This document shows, in pieces, positions 1-6,949 of a stretch of DNA of 10,019 nucleotides (within the stretch, counting starts at the first letter, position 1; each line of letters starts with the position of its first letter). The stretch is from an uncultured Ruminococcus sp. (GTDB lineage: Bacteria; Bacillota; Clostridia; Oscillospirales; Ruminococcaceae), in assembly GCA_900553675.1 (NCBI GenBank), contig USEH01000071.1, positions 1-10,019 of the forward strand, read 5' to 3'. The notes under the pieces are model-generated. The model ran no database searches and was not told the origin of the DNA. It saw only the letters and a list, made by a program, of their open reading frames with translations. The position numbers and the translations under genes are program-made.

Positions 1-1
1 T

Positions 2-1099
2 TTCGACTGCGGCATCATGATTTCCGCCAGCCATAACCCTTATTGGGATAACGGAATAAAGCTTATAAACTCGAACGGCGAAAAGATGGATGAGGAAACC
101 ATCGCACTGGTTGAGGACTATCTCGACGGCAAGCTTGAAGTCTTTGGCGAAAAATATGATGATGTTCCATATGCAAAGAAGGAAAAAATAGGCTCCACCG
201 TCGATTACGTCGCCGGAAGAAACCGCTATATGGGATATCTTATATCTCTGGGTCTGTTCTCGTTCCGCGGCATGAAGGTCGGTCTTGACTGTGCAAACGG
301 AAGTGCATGGAGCATTGCAAAGTCGGTGTTCGACGCTCTGGGCGCAGATACATATGTAATAAACGCCGAGCCTAACGGCACAAATATCAATAATAACGCC
401 GGCTCTACCCATATCGAGGGCTTGCAGAAGCTTGTAGTTGAAAAAGGTCTCGACGTTGGCTTTGCCTACGACGGCGACGCTGACAGGTGCCTTTGCGTTG
501 ACGATAAGGGAAATGTAGTCACCGGTGACCATATCCTTTATGTATACGGCAGATATATGAAGGAACGCGGAAAGCTCCTTAATAATACTGTAGTAACTAC
601 TGTTATGTCCAACTTCGGTTTGTATAAGGCTTTGGATGAGCTTGGTATCGGATATGTTAAAACCGCAGTCGGCGATAAGTATGTCTATGAATATATGACT
701 AAAAACGGCTGCCGCATAGGCGGAGAGCAGTCGGGTCATATCATCTTCTCAAAATACGCATCCACCGGCGACGGTATTTTAACCAGCCTGAAAATTATGC
801 AGGTGTTGATGGACAGAAAGAAGAAGCTGAGCGAGCTTTGCGAGCCTCTTAAGATTTACCCTCAGGTGCTTGTAAACGTCAAGGTAAAGGATAAGCTTGC
901 AGCCCGCAGCGACGAGGATGTTCAGTGCGAGGTTGAAGCAGTCGCCGCCGAGCTTGGCGAAAGTGGACGAATCTTAGTAAGAGAATCCGGAACCGAGCCG
1001 CTTGTAAGAGTAATGGTAGAAGCTGAAACCAAGGAAGTCTGCCAGAAGTACTGCGATAGGGTAGTGGATGTCCTTAAAAAGAACGGTCACGCCGTTTGA
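2..1099 (+). CDS. glmM: Phosphoglucosamine mutase, 5'-truncated by the window edge
   Basis: This enzyme interconverts glucosamine-6-phosphate and glucosamine-1-phosphate in the cytosol, on the way to UDP-GlcNAc for peptidoglycan and surface glycans. The frame is open from base 2, upstream of the first visible ATG at 17, so the gene begins before the window. About 365 codons are seen, and roughly 90 N-terminal residues are missing, judging by the usual ~450 aa. The alpha-D-phosphohexomutase signatures appear in order: the catalytic phosphoserine loop ISASHNP near base 20, the metal-binding loop DGDADRC near 470, the sugar-binding GEQSGH near 720, and the C-terminal phosphate-binding RESGTEPLVRVMVE near 980. 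The phosphoserine loop and the downstream glmS favour GlmM over a generic phosphomannomutase. No terminator is seen in the 49 nt before glmS, so the two are probably cotranscribed. Confidence 0.93.
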   Translation, partial: FDCGIMISASHNPYWDNGIKLINSNGEKMDEETIALVEDYLDGKLEVFGEKYDDVPYAKKEKIGSTVDYVAGRNRYMGYLISLGLFSFRGMKVGLDCANGSAWSIAKSVFDALGADTYVINAEPNGTNINNNAGSTHIEGLQKLVVEKGLDVGFAYDGDADRCLCVDDKGNVVTGDHILYVYGRYMKERGKLLNNTVVTTVMSNFGLYKALDELGIGYVKTAVGDKYVYEYMTKNGCRIGGEQSGHIIFSKYASTGDGILTSLKIMQVLMDRKKKLSELCEPLKIYPQVLVNVKVKDKLAARSDEDVQCEVEAVAAELGESGRILVRESGTEPLVRVMVEAETKEVCQKYCDRVVDVLKKNGHAV

Positions 1100-1148
1100 C
1101 GCTTAATTGTGCGAAATTAATCTTTATCTGAAAGGATAGATATAGTAT

Positions 1149-3029
1149 ATGTGCGGAATAGTTGGATTTACCGGCAAGAATCAGGCGGCGCAGGTGCTTT
1201 TGGAGGGTCTTTCAAAGCTTGAGTACCGCGGCTATGATTCAGCGGGAATTGCCGTAAGAGACGGCGATAACGAAACCGAAATCGTAAAGGCAAAGGGCAG
1301 ATTAAAGGCTCTTTCCGAAAAAACCGACGGCGGAAGAGCTGTCCCCGGAAGCTGCGGAATAGGCCATACCCGCTGGGCGACCCACGGTGAGCCTTCCGAA
1401 ACAAACGCCCACCCTCACCACAGCGATGATTATAACGTAATCGCGGTTCACAACGGTATTATCGAAAACTATAAAGAGATAAAGGAAAAGCTGTCTAAAA
1501 ACGGCTATACCTTCTATTCTCAGACCGATACCGAAACCGCCGTTAAGCTTATAGACTACTATTCAAAAAAATACAGTGCAGGTCCTATTGACGCTCTTTC
1601 AAGAGCCATGCTGCGTATCAGGGGCTCCTATGCGCTGGTTGTGATGTTTAAGGATTACCCCGGAGAGATATATGTCGCCCGCAAGGACAGCCCGATGATT
1701 TTGGGTATAGAGGACGGAGAAAGCTATATCGCGTCCGACGTTCCGGCGATACTTAAGTACACCAGAAACGTCTACTATATCGGCAATCTGGAAATGGCAA
1801 GGGTAGCTCCCGGCGATATAACGTTTTATAATATCGACGGAGAGACTATCAATAAGGAAATAACCGAAATCAAGTGGGACGCCGAGGCAGCCGAAAAGGG
1901 CGGCTACGAGCATTTCATGATGAAGGAAATCCACGAGCAGCCCAAGGCTGTCAGAGATACAATAAGCTCTGTAGTCAAGGACGGCAGAATAGATTTTGAA
2001 TCGGTCGGAATCACCGAGGATGAAATTAAAAAGATTGAAAGAATCCACTTTGTTGCCTGCGGCTCGGCGTATCACGTCGGAGTTTGCGCACAGTATGTAA
2101 TTGAGGATTTTGCAAGAATCCCTGTAAGAGTGGAGCTTGCATCTGAGTTCAGATATAGAAAGCCTATACTCGAAAAGAACGATTTAGTGGTTATAATAAG
2201 CCAGTCGGGCGAAACCGCAGACAGCCTTGCTGCCCTGCGTGAAGCCAAGTCTATGGGAATAAGGACGCTTGCCATTGTAAACGTAGTTGGCAGCTCGATA
2301 GCAAGAGAAGCGGATATGGTATTCTATACTCTTGCAGGTCCCGAAATCGCTGTTGCCACAACAAAGGCTTACAGCGCGCAGCTTGTTGCGTCTTACCTTT
2401 TGGCAATCGAGTTCGGAAGAGTAAGAGGAAAGCTTTCTTCCGATGAATATACCAGGATGATAGCGGAGCTTATGACCATCCCCGAAAAAATTGAAAAGGT
2501 TTTAGAGGATAAGGAAAGATTGCAGCAGTTTGCCGCGAACTACGCTTCGGCGCAGGATATCTTCTTCATCGGAAGAGGAATAGACTACGCCATCAGCCTT
2601 GAGGGCAGCCTTAAGCTTAAGGAGATCAGCTATATCCACAGCGAAGCTTATGCAGCGGGCGAGCTTAAGCACGGCACCATCAGCCTGATTGAGGACGGTA
2701 CACTGGTAATTTCCGTCCTGACTCAGAGCGAGCTTTACGAAAAAATGATAAGCAATATGGTTGAGGTTAAGAGCAGGGGAGCTTATATTATGGGTCTTAC
2801 CGCTTACGGCAACTATACCATTGAAGACACCTCCGACTTTACAGTTTATATCCCCAAGACAGACGAGCATTTTGCCGCAAGCTTGGCGGTTGTTCAGCAT
2901 GGAAGATACAGCAGACTTTGTAACATACATTCCGAAGACAGATGCACATTTTGCAACTTCTCTGGCGGTGATCCCATTGCAGCTCATGGGATATTATGTC
3001 AGCGTTGCGAAGGGTCTGGATGTAGATAA
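1149..3029 (+). CDS. glmS: Glutamine--fructose-6-phosphate aminotransferase, frameshifted near the 3' end
   Basis: GlmS makes glucosamine-6-phosphate from fructose-6-phosphate and glutamine, the first committed step to UDP-GlcNAc. The Met is followed directly by the Cys nucleophile (MCGIVGF), which fixes the start; an AAAGGA site lies at 1131-1136. The N-terminal glutaminase domain covers about residues 2-220 ([26 protein letters not shown]). Two SIS sugar-isomerase domains follow, with [17 protein letters not shown] in the first and [12 protein letters not shown] in the second. The open frame is 626 aa, but its last ~45 residues are unlike the family. After about residue 582 the frame runs out of phase through a second copy of the segment just read, and it stops at 3027-3029. 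The family C-terminus lies in another frame at 2899-3066. As written the product lacks the conserved tail with the active-site Lys (Lys603 in E. coli numbering) and should be inactive as a synthase. Skipping 79 nt gives a normal 612-aa enzyme. Confidence 0.93.
   Translation: MCGIVGFTGKNQAAQVLLEGLSKLEYRGYDSAGIAVRDGDNETEIVKAKGRLKALSEKTDGGRAVPGSCGIGHTRWATHGEPSETNAHPHHSDDYNVIAVHNGIIENYKEIKEKLSKNGYTFYSQTDTETAVKLIDYYSKKYSAGPIDALSRAMLRIRGSYALVVMFKDYPGEIYVARKDSPMILGIEDGESYIASDVPAILKYTRNVYYIGNLEMARVAPGDITFYNIDGETINKEITEIKWDAEAAEKGGYEHFMMKEIHEQPKAVRDTISSVVKDGRIDFESVGITEDEIKKIERIHFVACGSAYHVGVCAQYVIEDFARIPVRVELASEFRYRKPILEKNDLVVIISQSGETADSLAALREAKSMGIRTLAIVNVVGSSIAREADMVFYTLAGPEIAVATTKAYSAQLVASYLLAIEFGRVRGKLSSDEYTRMIAELMTIPEKIEKVLEDKERLQQFAANYASAQDIFFIGRGIDYAISLEGSLKLKEISYIHSEAYAAGELKHGTISLIEDGTLVISVLTQSELYEKMISNMVEVKSRGAYIMGLTAYGNYTIEDTSDFTVYIPKTDEHFAASLAVVQHGRYSRLCNIHSEDRCTFCNFSGGDPIAAHGILCQRCEGSGCR
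2820..2973 (+). repeat. Diverged tandem duplication inside glmS (two versions of one 25-codon segment)
   Basis: Copy A (2820-2894) encodes [18 protein letters not shown] and onward. Copy B (2899-2973) encodes [18 protein letters not shown] and onward. My codon-by-codon alignment gives 49 of 75 identical bases and 18 of 25 identical residues. Many differences are synonymous, including a Ser written AGC in one copy and TCT in the other. The offset of 79 nt is not a multiple of three and causes the glmS frameshift. The 4 nt CAGC (2895-2898) sits at the joint. A fresh slip duplication would give near-identical copies, so these look like alleles of two related lineages. Confidence 0.9.
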
Positions 3030-3066
3030 ACCCAGAAACCTTGCTAAGAGCGTGACAGTCGAGTAA
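2899..3066 (+). pseudogene. glmS: Out-of-frame 3' end of glmS (second version)
   Basis: In the frame +1 from the main glmS reading frame, this stretch encodes the genuine C-terminus of GlmS. It starts with [18 protein letters not shown], continues through [15 protein letters not shown] and ends in the family-typical [11 protein letters not shown] followed by TAA. It includes the conserved active-site Lys. It has no start site of its own and belongs to the same gene. Joining base 2819 directly to base 2899 restores an intact frame of 612 codons plus stop, the normal GlmS length. Confidence 0.85.
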
Positions 3067-3072
3067 ATACTG

Positions 3073-3150
3073 ATTTCCCGTAAAAGTGAATAGGGGTTGA
3101 TTAAGCAATCAACATAAAATCGCTATGTCGGGAAATAAGTAAATGACATA
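3073..3150 (+). other. Nested inverted repeats in the leader before the CapD-type gene
   Basis: An outer perfect 8-bp inverted repeat pairs ATTTCCCG (3073-3080) with CGGGAAAT (3129-3136). It encloses a perfect 7-bp hairpin, GTTGATT (3096-3102) with AATCAAC (3107-3113), with a 4-nt loop. A third 6-bp pairing, TATGTC (3124-3129) with GACATA (3145-3150), crosses the outer helix and would be pseudoknotted or an alternative to it. No T-run follows the inner hairpin, so it is not an ordinary terminator. I do not recognise it as a named riboswitch. A structured leader of the downstream gene, or a 3' structure of the glmS transcript, are both possible. Confidence 0.45.
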
Positions 3151-3187
3151 CTTCTAAATTTATAACTGGAAGGTTCGAGTAAGCAAG

Positions 3188-5233
3188 ATGAAAAAAATCG
3201 AGAATTGGAAAATAATAAGTCTGTTCATAATGCTTTATGACGCTTTGTCCGCAGTTTTTGCCTACGGCATCGGGCTTTGGGTAAGGTTCGATTTCAACTA
3301 CAGCGGAATACCGGCAGGGCTTATGAATGCGTTTCTGCACTTTATTCCCATATATATCGTGGTGTTAATAGTAACCAATATCATCTTCCACCTGTATCGC
3401 TGTATATGGCAGTTTGTAAGCTTTGACGAGCTTATAAGGATCCTTCAAGCATGGCTTATTGAAAGCATTATTCATGCCGTATGCATAACAGTTTTCTTCC
3501 GCAGGATGCCGATATCCTACTATCTGATAGGCGCGGTTGTTCAGGCAGTGTTAATGGTCAGCATAAGGTTTGCATATAGGTTCTACCTTAAATTCTCGGA
3601 AAACAGGAAGTCGTTTTTAAACGGCAGAGATATGAAAAACGTTATGATAATCGGTGCGGGTGAGTCGGGACAGACGATTCTGCGCGATATAAAGCGTCGG
3701 TACGAGGATAATCTGCGCGTTTCCTGCTTTATAGATGACGATACAAATAAGTGGCAGCGCCTTGTAGAAGGAGTTCCGGTCGTCGGCGGCAGAGACGATA
3801 TATTGCAGTCTGTCGAGAAGTATTCTATAAGACAGATACTTCTGGCAATTCCTTCTGCAACCGCAGAGCAAAAGCGTGATCTTATAAATATCTGCAATGA
3901 GACCTCCTGCGAGGTTAAGATTCTTCCCGGAATATATCAGCTCGTCAAGGACGAGGTGACAATCGCCAATATGAAGGATGTTGCCATCGAAGACCTTTTG
4001 GGCAGAGACCCGATAAAGATAGATATGGCGGCTTGCTTTGAATTTATAAATGGCAAAACAATACTTGTAACCGGCGGAGGAGGCTCTATTGGCTCCGAGC
4101 TTTGCCGTCAGATAGCGGCACACAGCCCCAAGCAGCTTATTATTTTTGATATCTATGAAAACAATGCCTATGCAATCGAGCAGGAGCTTAAGGCTAATTA
4201 TCCTCAGCTTAATCTGGCTGTTATTATCGGTTCTGTAAGAGATTCCAGAAGAGTAAATCAAGTGTTTAAGACTTACCGTCCGGAGGTTGTTTATCACGCC
4301 GCCGCCCATAAGCACGTCCCGCTGATGGAAACAAGCCCCAACGAGGCTATCAAAAACAACGTTATAGGAACCTATAAAACCGCATATGCAGCTCTTGCTT
4401 ATGGCTGTAAGCGATTTGTTCATATTAGCACGGATAAGGCGGTAAACCCCACAAATATCATGGGTGCTTCCAAGCGTTTGTGCGAAATGGTCATTCAGAC
4501 GATGGATGCTATCTCAAAATCCGGTTCGTTTGATAAGCTTCCGCTGGTTCATGCCCATAAAGAAATCGGTTTTGCCGAAATGGATGAAGCTGATATTCTT
4601 CCGGAAGCAGCAGAACATGCAAGAATCGCTCACAATAAATCAAGGACAGAGTTTGTCGCAGTCCGCTTTGGCAATGTTTTAGGCTCAAATGGCTCTGTAA
4701 TCCCTCTGTTTAAAAAGCAGATAGAAAACGGAGGTCCGGTAACCGTAACCCACCCCGAAATCATAAGATATTTCATGACGATACCCGAAGCTGTAAGCCT
4801 TGTATTACAGGCAGGCGTAAACGCTCACGGCGGCGAGATATTTGTTCTGGACATGGGCGCGCCGGTCAAGATAGACACGCTTGCACGAAACCTCATAAAG
4901 CTTTCTGGCTTCAAGCCTGATGTCGATATAAAGATAGTTTATACCGGTCTTCGTGAGGGCGAAAAGCTTTACGAGGAGAAGCTGATGGCAGAGGAAGGTC
5001 TTCAGAAAACCGAAAACGATCTTATCCACATAGCTCACCCGATAAATCTTGATACCGACCACTTCCTTTCGTCTCTTGTAGAGCTTGCAAACGCAAGCTA
5101 CTATAACAGCGACAATATTGTTGAAATTGTAGAAGGCATTGTTCCCACCTTCCATCCGGTAGGAAAGAATGGTCAGAGCGATAAGGCAATAAAGAGCAAG
5201 AAGTATAAGGAAGTCGCCGCAGGAATCGTATAA
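3188..5233 (+). CDS. Membrane-anchored nucleotide-sugar 4,6-dehydratase (CapD/WbpM/PglF family)
   Basis: Members typically convert UDP-GlcNAc to a 4-keto-6-deoxy sugar for capsule, exopolysaccharide or glycoprotein synthesis; the exact product cannot be read here. The 681-aa length fits the long membrane form. About four hydrophobic segments fill residues ~10-130, including the WVRFDF motif after the first. A nucleotide-binding domain follows (IIGAGESGQ, ~residue 150), then the catalytic extended-SDR domain with TGGGGSIGSE at ~295. The SDR Tyr is replaced by Met, as in WbpM-type enzymes: STDKAVNPTNIMGASKR gives Ser414, Met425 and Lys429. RFGNVLGSNGSVIPLF and GLREGEKLYEE are further family blocks. 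Residues ~443-486 look like an insertion that I do not recall in typical members. A GGAAGG site lies at 3168-3173, 14 nt before the ATG. The gene lies 121 nt after glmS and no clear promoter is seen between them, so read-through from glmM-glmS is likely. Confidence 0.9.
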   Translation: MKKIENWKIISLFIMLYDALSAVFAYGIGLWVRFDFNYSGIPAGLMNAFLHFIPIYIVVLIVTNIIFHLYRCIWQFVSFDELIRILQAWLIESIIHAVCITVFFRRMPISYYLIGAVVQAVLMVSIRFAYRFYLKFSENRKSFLNGRDMKNVMIIGAGESGQTILRDIKRRYEDNLRVSCFIDDDTNKWQRLVEGVPVVGGRDDILQSVEKYSIRQILLAIPSATAEQKRDLINICNETSCEVKILPGIYQLVKDEVTIANMKDVAIEDLLGRDPIKIDMAACFEFINGKTILVTGGGGSIGSELCRQIAAHSPKQLIIFDIYENNAYAIEQELKANYPQLNLAVIIGSVRDSRRVNQVFKTYRPEVVYHAAAHKHVPLMETSPNEAIKNNVIGTYKTAYAALAYGCKRFVHISTDKAVNPTNIMGASKRLCEMVIQTMDAISKSGSFDKLPLVHAHKEIGFAEMDEADILPEAAEHARIAHNKSRTEFVAVRFGNVLGSNGSVIPLFKKQIENGGPVTVTHPEIIRYFMTIPEAVSLVLQAGVNAHGGEIFVLDMGAPVKIDTLARNLIKLSGFKPDVDIKIVYTGLREGEKLYEEKLMAEEGLQKTENDLIHIAHPINLDTDHFLSSLVELANASYYNSDNIVEIVEGIVPTFHPVGKNGQSDKAIKSKKYKEVAAGIV

Positions 5234-5246
5234 GAATATAAAGTCC

Positions 5247-5273
5247 AAAGTCCGGCTTATAACCGGACTTTTT
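5247..5273 (+). terminator. Rho-independent terminator after the CapD-type gene
   Basis: A perfect 9-bp stem pairs AAAGTCCGG (5247-5255) with CCGGACTTT (5263-5271). The loop is 7 nt and the stem runs into TTTTT (5269-5273). It lies 13 nt after the stop codon and just before the next promoter, so it closes the amino-sugar block. Confidence 0.85.
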
Positions 5274-5285
5274 GTGCTTAAAATA

Positions 5286-5314
5286 TTGACAAACCGCAGA
5301 TAATGTGATATTAT
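5286..5314 (+). promoter_or_regulatory. Sigma-A type promoter of the preQ1 transporter operon
   Basis: TTGACA (5286-5291) and TATTAT (5309-5314) are separated by exactly 17 bp. Transcription would start near 5321, about 9 nt before the riboswitch aptamer. Confidence 0.8.
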
Positions 5315-5329
5315 ACATACAAATAAATA

Positions 5330-5369
5330 AGACAGTTCGGAACCATCCTGTCTATAAATAAAACTATGG
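5330..5369 (+). ncRNA. preQ1-I riboswitch aptamer
   Basis: The layout matches the small preQ1 class I aptamer. There is a 6-bp P1 stem, AGACAG (5330-5335) with CTGTCT (5348-5353), and a loop starting TTC and rich in A/C (5336-5347). An A-rich tail, ATAAATAAAACTATGG (5354-5369), resembles the tail of the B. subtilis queC aptamer. Loop bases CCAT (5343-5346) can pair with tail bases ATGG (5366-5369), giving the expected H-type pseudoknot. The next gene is a queuosine-precursor type transporter, a known class of target for preQ1 sensing. The match is by eye from memory of the family and was not scored against a covariance model. Confidence 0.8.
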
Positions 5370-5468
5370 AATGATGGCGCTTTAGGCGCATATATCGGTA
5401 TTATATCGGTGTATGCACTTAACGCCTGTTTTAATGCGCTCCGAACTGAAAATTTAGGAGCGATTGAC
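5370..5468 (+). promoter_or_regulatory. Riboswitch expression platform with Shine-Dalgarno sequester
   Basis: CGCTCC (5437-5442) is a perfect complement of GGAGCG (5457-5462), which contains the Shine-Dalgarno of the transporter gene. TCCGAACTG (5440-5448) is a perfect 9-nt complement of CAGTTCGGA (5333-5341) in the aptamer, so the aptamer and the sequester compete through these bases. A further hairpin, AGGCGCATATA (5384-5394) against TGTATG (5410-5415) and CGCCT (5423-5427), with a 7-nt bulge, is followed by TTTT. It may pause or weakly terminate transcription. A 9-bp direct repeat TATATCGGT occurs at 5391-5399 and 5402-5410. Confidence 0.7.
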
Positions 5469-6218
5469 ATGAAAGAAAGATTAAAATCCGAAATTAAGGA
5501 ATTTCGACTGCTGATGAAGTCTGTGCCGACGGTTTTGGTAATTCTGTTTATCATCTCGGTGTTTTCAATGAATCTGCTTGCAAATAAAAGCATCAACCTT
5601 AACATAAGCTGGCTTGCGCTTGACTGCGGAATAATAGTATCGTGGTTCGCTTTCCTTGCTATGGATATGATAACAGCACGCTTTGGTCCCAAGGCTGCCA
5701 CCCAGATATCGGTGCTTGCAATAGTAATAAATCTCTGCTTCTGCTTTGTTTTCTTTGTGGGAAGCAGAATCCCCGGAACATGGGGCGAATCCTACGTTGA
5801 GGGCAGTGAGGGAATCATAAACTCCGCACTTGATAATACCTTTGGCGGAACATGGTATGTCCTTGCCGGAAGCACACTTGCGTTTTTGATATCCTCAATC
5901 GTAAACAACTTCCTCAACTATGCAATAGGCAAGGCACTGAAAAAGAACCCCGACGGCGCGGTGGCATATGTTTTAAGGACATACATATCAACAGCAATCG
6001 GACAGTTTACCGATAACCTTGTTTTTGCTCTTGCCGTAAGTCACATCTTCTTCGGCTGGAGCCTTGTGCAGTGCATAACCTGCGCTCTGACCGGTATGGT
6101 TGCCGAGCTTGCCTGCGAGGTTGTTTTCTCCTTCTTCGGATATAAGATATGCCGTCGCTGGAAGGAAAAAGGCGTCGGCGAAGAGTATATAAAGTATATG
6201 GAGGCAAAAGCCGGATGA
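5469..6218 (+). CDS. Queuosine-precursor transporter, VUT/YhhQ (DUF165) family
   Basis: The family includes E. coli YhhQ, which imports preQ0/preQ1 for queuosine modification of tRNA. The protein has 249 residues with about six hydrophobic segments (roughly residues 18-35, 45-65, 75-100, 135-155, 185-205, 210-230). Family-like stretches are FLAMDMITARFGPKAATQ, followed by a membrane helix, and LRTYISTAIGQFTDNLVFA near the C-terminus. I chose the ATG at 5469 because TAGGAG (5455-5460) lies 8 nt upstream. The in-frame GTG at 5409 would put the start inside the riboswitch structure and has no site. A preQ1-I riboswitch directly upstream supports preQ1 or a related queuosine precursor as substrate, with repression when the ligand is plentiful. 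The stop overlaps the next gene's start (ATGA), implying translational coupling. Substrate is inferred from family and leader, not from binding residues. Confidence 0.85.
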   Translation: MKERLKSEIKEFRLLMKSVPTVLVILFIISVFSMNLLANKSINLNISWLALDCGIIVSWFAFLAMDMITARFGPKAATQISVLAIVINLCFCFVFFVGSRIPGTWGESYVEGSEGIINSALDNTFGGTWYVLAGSTLAFLISSIVNNFLNYAIGKALKKNPDGAVAYVLRTYISTAIGQFTDNLVFALAVSHIFFGWSLVQCITCALTGMVAELACEVVFSFFGYKICRRWKEKGVGEEYIKYMEAKAG

Positions 6219-6862
6219 AAGTCCTTATAACCGGAACAAGCCGTGGAATCGGCTTGGCAATAGCTAAAAAATTTATAGCCTGCGGTCATGAGGTGGCTGG
6301 GATAGATGTTCTTGATTCCTCGATAAGCAGTACAAATTACCGTCATTTCAAGGCTGATATATATTCCGACGAGCTTCCGGATATCCCGCAAGTCGATATC
6401 CTTATCAACAATGCCGGCGTTCAGGATTCCGGACGGGATATCGACGTCAATCTTAAGGGCACTATCCGCGTCACCGAAAAGTACGCCTTTCACAGCGGCA
6501 TAAAAAGCGTGCTGTTTATTGCCTCAGCCAGCGGTCAGACCGGCTCGGAGTTTCCGGAATACGCTGCCAGCAAGGGTGGAATGATAGCCTATATGAAAAA
6601 CGTCGCACTGAGAATAGCGCAGTACGGCGCAACCTCCAATAGCCTTTCTCCTGGAGGGGTGCTTACCTCGCTTAACGACAGAGTTATAAACGACACCATT
6701 CTCTGGCAGAAGATAATGGACGAAACTCTGCTTCCAAAATGGGCAGAGCCGGAGGAAATAGCAGAGTGGGCATACTTTATGACCGTAGTCAACAAGTCGA
6801 TGACCGCTCAGGATATCCTTGTGGACAACGGTGAAGCGGCAAAAGCTAATTTCGTTTGGTAA
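6215..6862 (+). CDS. Compact short-chain dehydrogenase/reductase (SDR)
   Basis: This is a cytosolic NAD(P)-dependent oxidoreductase of the classical SDR type; the substrate is unknown. The 215-aa product has the cofactor loop TGTSRGIG (residues 6-13), NNAG (65-68), and a Ser-Tyr-Lys catalytic set at about Ser104, Tyr116 and Lys120 (YAASK). PGG at the end of the following strand is also typical. It is shorter than the usual ~250 aa: NNAG and the catalytic Tyr come some 20-35 residues early, so the Rossmann half is trimmed while the active site is complete. The start at 6215 is chosen for its GGAGG (6200-6204) and because MKVLITG begins the fold. A longer in-frame start at 6149 only adds an Arg-rich stretch overlapping the transporter gene. 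The 4-nt ATGA overlap places it in the preQ1-riboswitch operon, yet SDRs are not part of known queuosine salvage, so its role is open. Confidence 0.87.
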   Translation: MKVLITGTSRGIGLAIAKKFIACGHEVAGIDVLDSSISSTNYRHFKADIYSDELPDIPQVDILINNAGVQDSGRDIDVNLKGTIRVTEKYAFHSGIKSVLFIASASGQTGSEFPEYAASKGGMIAYMKNVALRIAQYGATSNSLSPGGVLTSLNDRVINDTILWQKIMDETLLPKWAEPEEIAEWAYFMTVVNKSMTAQDILVDNGEAAKANFVW

Positions 6863-6887
6863 ATTTCTTTTTGGTTGAATCATATTA

Positions 6888-6936
6888 AAAACAATCTGCG
6901 TGGAAGCCATGAACAGGTTTCCACGCAGATTGTTTT
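6888..6936. terminator. Bidirectional terminator between the SDR gene and prfC
   Basis: A perfect 18-bp inverted repeat lies at 6888-6905 and 6919-6936 with a 13-nt loop. The left arm starts with an A-run and the right arm ends in TTTT, so either strand's transcript forms a strong hairpin followed by U-rich RNA. It sits between the two convergent stop codons (6862 and 6950), as expected for a shared terminator. Confidence 0.9.
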
Positions 6937-6949
6937 ATAGTACAGTATA

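Noticed and set aside
1100..1148. Possible glmS ribozyme upstream of glmS
   Set aside because: The gap is only 49 nt and has no matching core; the ribozyme needs well over 100 nt. Here glmS simply follows glmM in an operon.
1599..2987. Long antisense open frames on the minus strand within glmS (for example 1599-2075 and 2502-2987)
   Set aside because: They lie wholly against a clear GlmS coding frame, show no family motifs and are explained by its codon structure.
2761..3066. Programmed frameshift as the explanation for the split glmS reading frame
   Set aside because: There is no slippery site, and a single-base shift would read the same segment twice; a diverged duplication explains the break.
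3168..3180. tRNA-like T-arm sequence (GGTTCGAGT)
   Set aside because: Only the loop-like bases match; there is no paired T stem and no other tRNA arm around it.
3617..4423. 268-codon minus-strand open frame opposite the CapD-type gene
   Set aside because: It is antisense to the conserved catalytic domain and its translation has no recognisable domain.
5409..5468. Earlier in-frame GTG start for the transporter
   Set aside because: It lies inside the riboswitch expression platform and has no ribosome site; the ATG at 5469 has a well-placed TAGGAG.
4805..5701. 298-codon minus-strand open frame spanning the CapD end, terminator, promoter and riboswitch
   Set aside because: It runs through a terminator, a consensus promoter and a riboswitch on the other strand, and encodes nothing recognisable.
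6149..6214. Earlier ATG start for the SDR
   Set aside because: It would add 22 Arg/Lys-rich residues read out of phase from the transporter gene; the ATG at 6215 has GGAGG and begins the fold directly.
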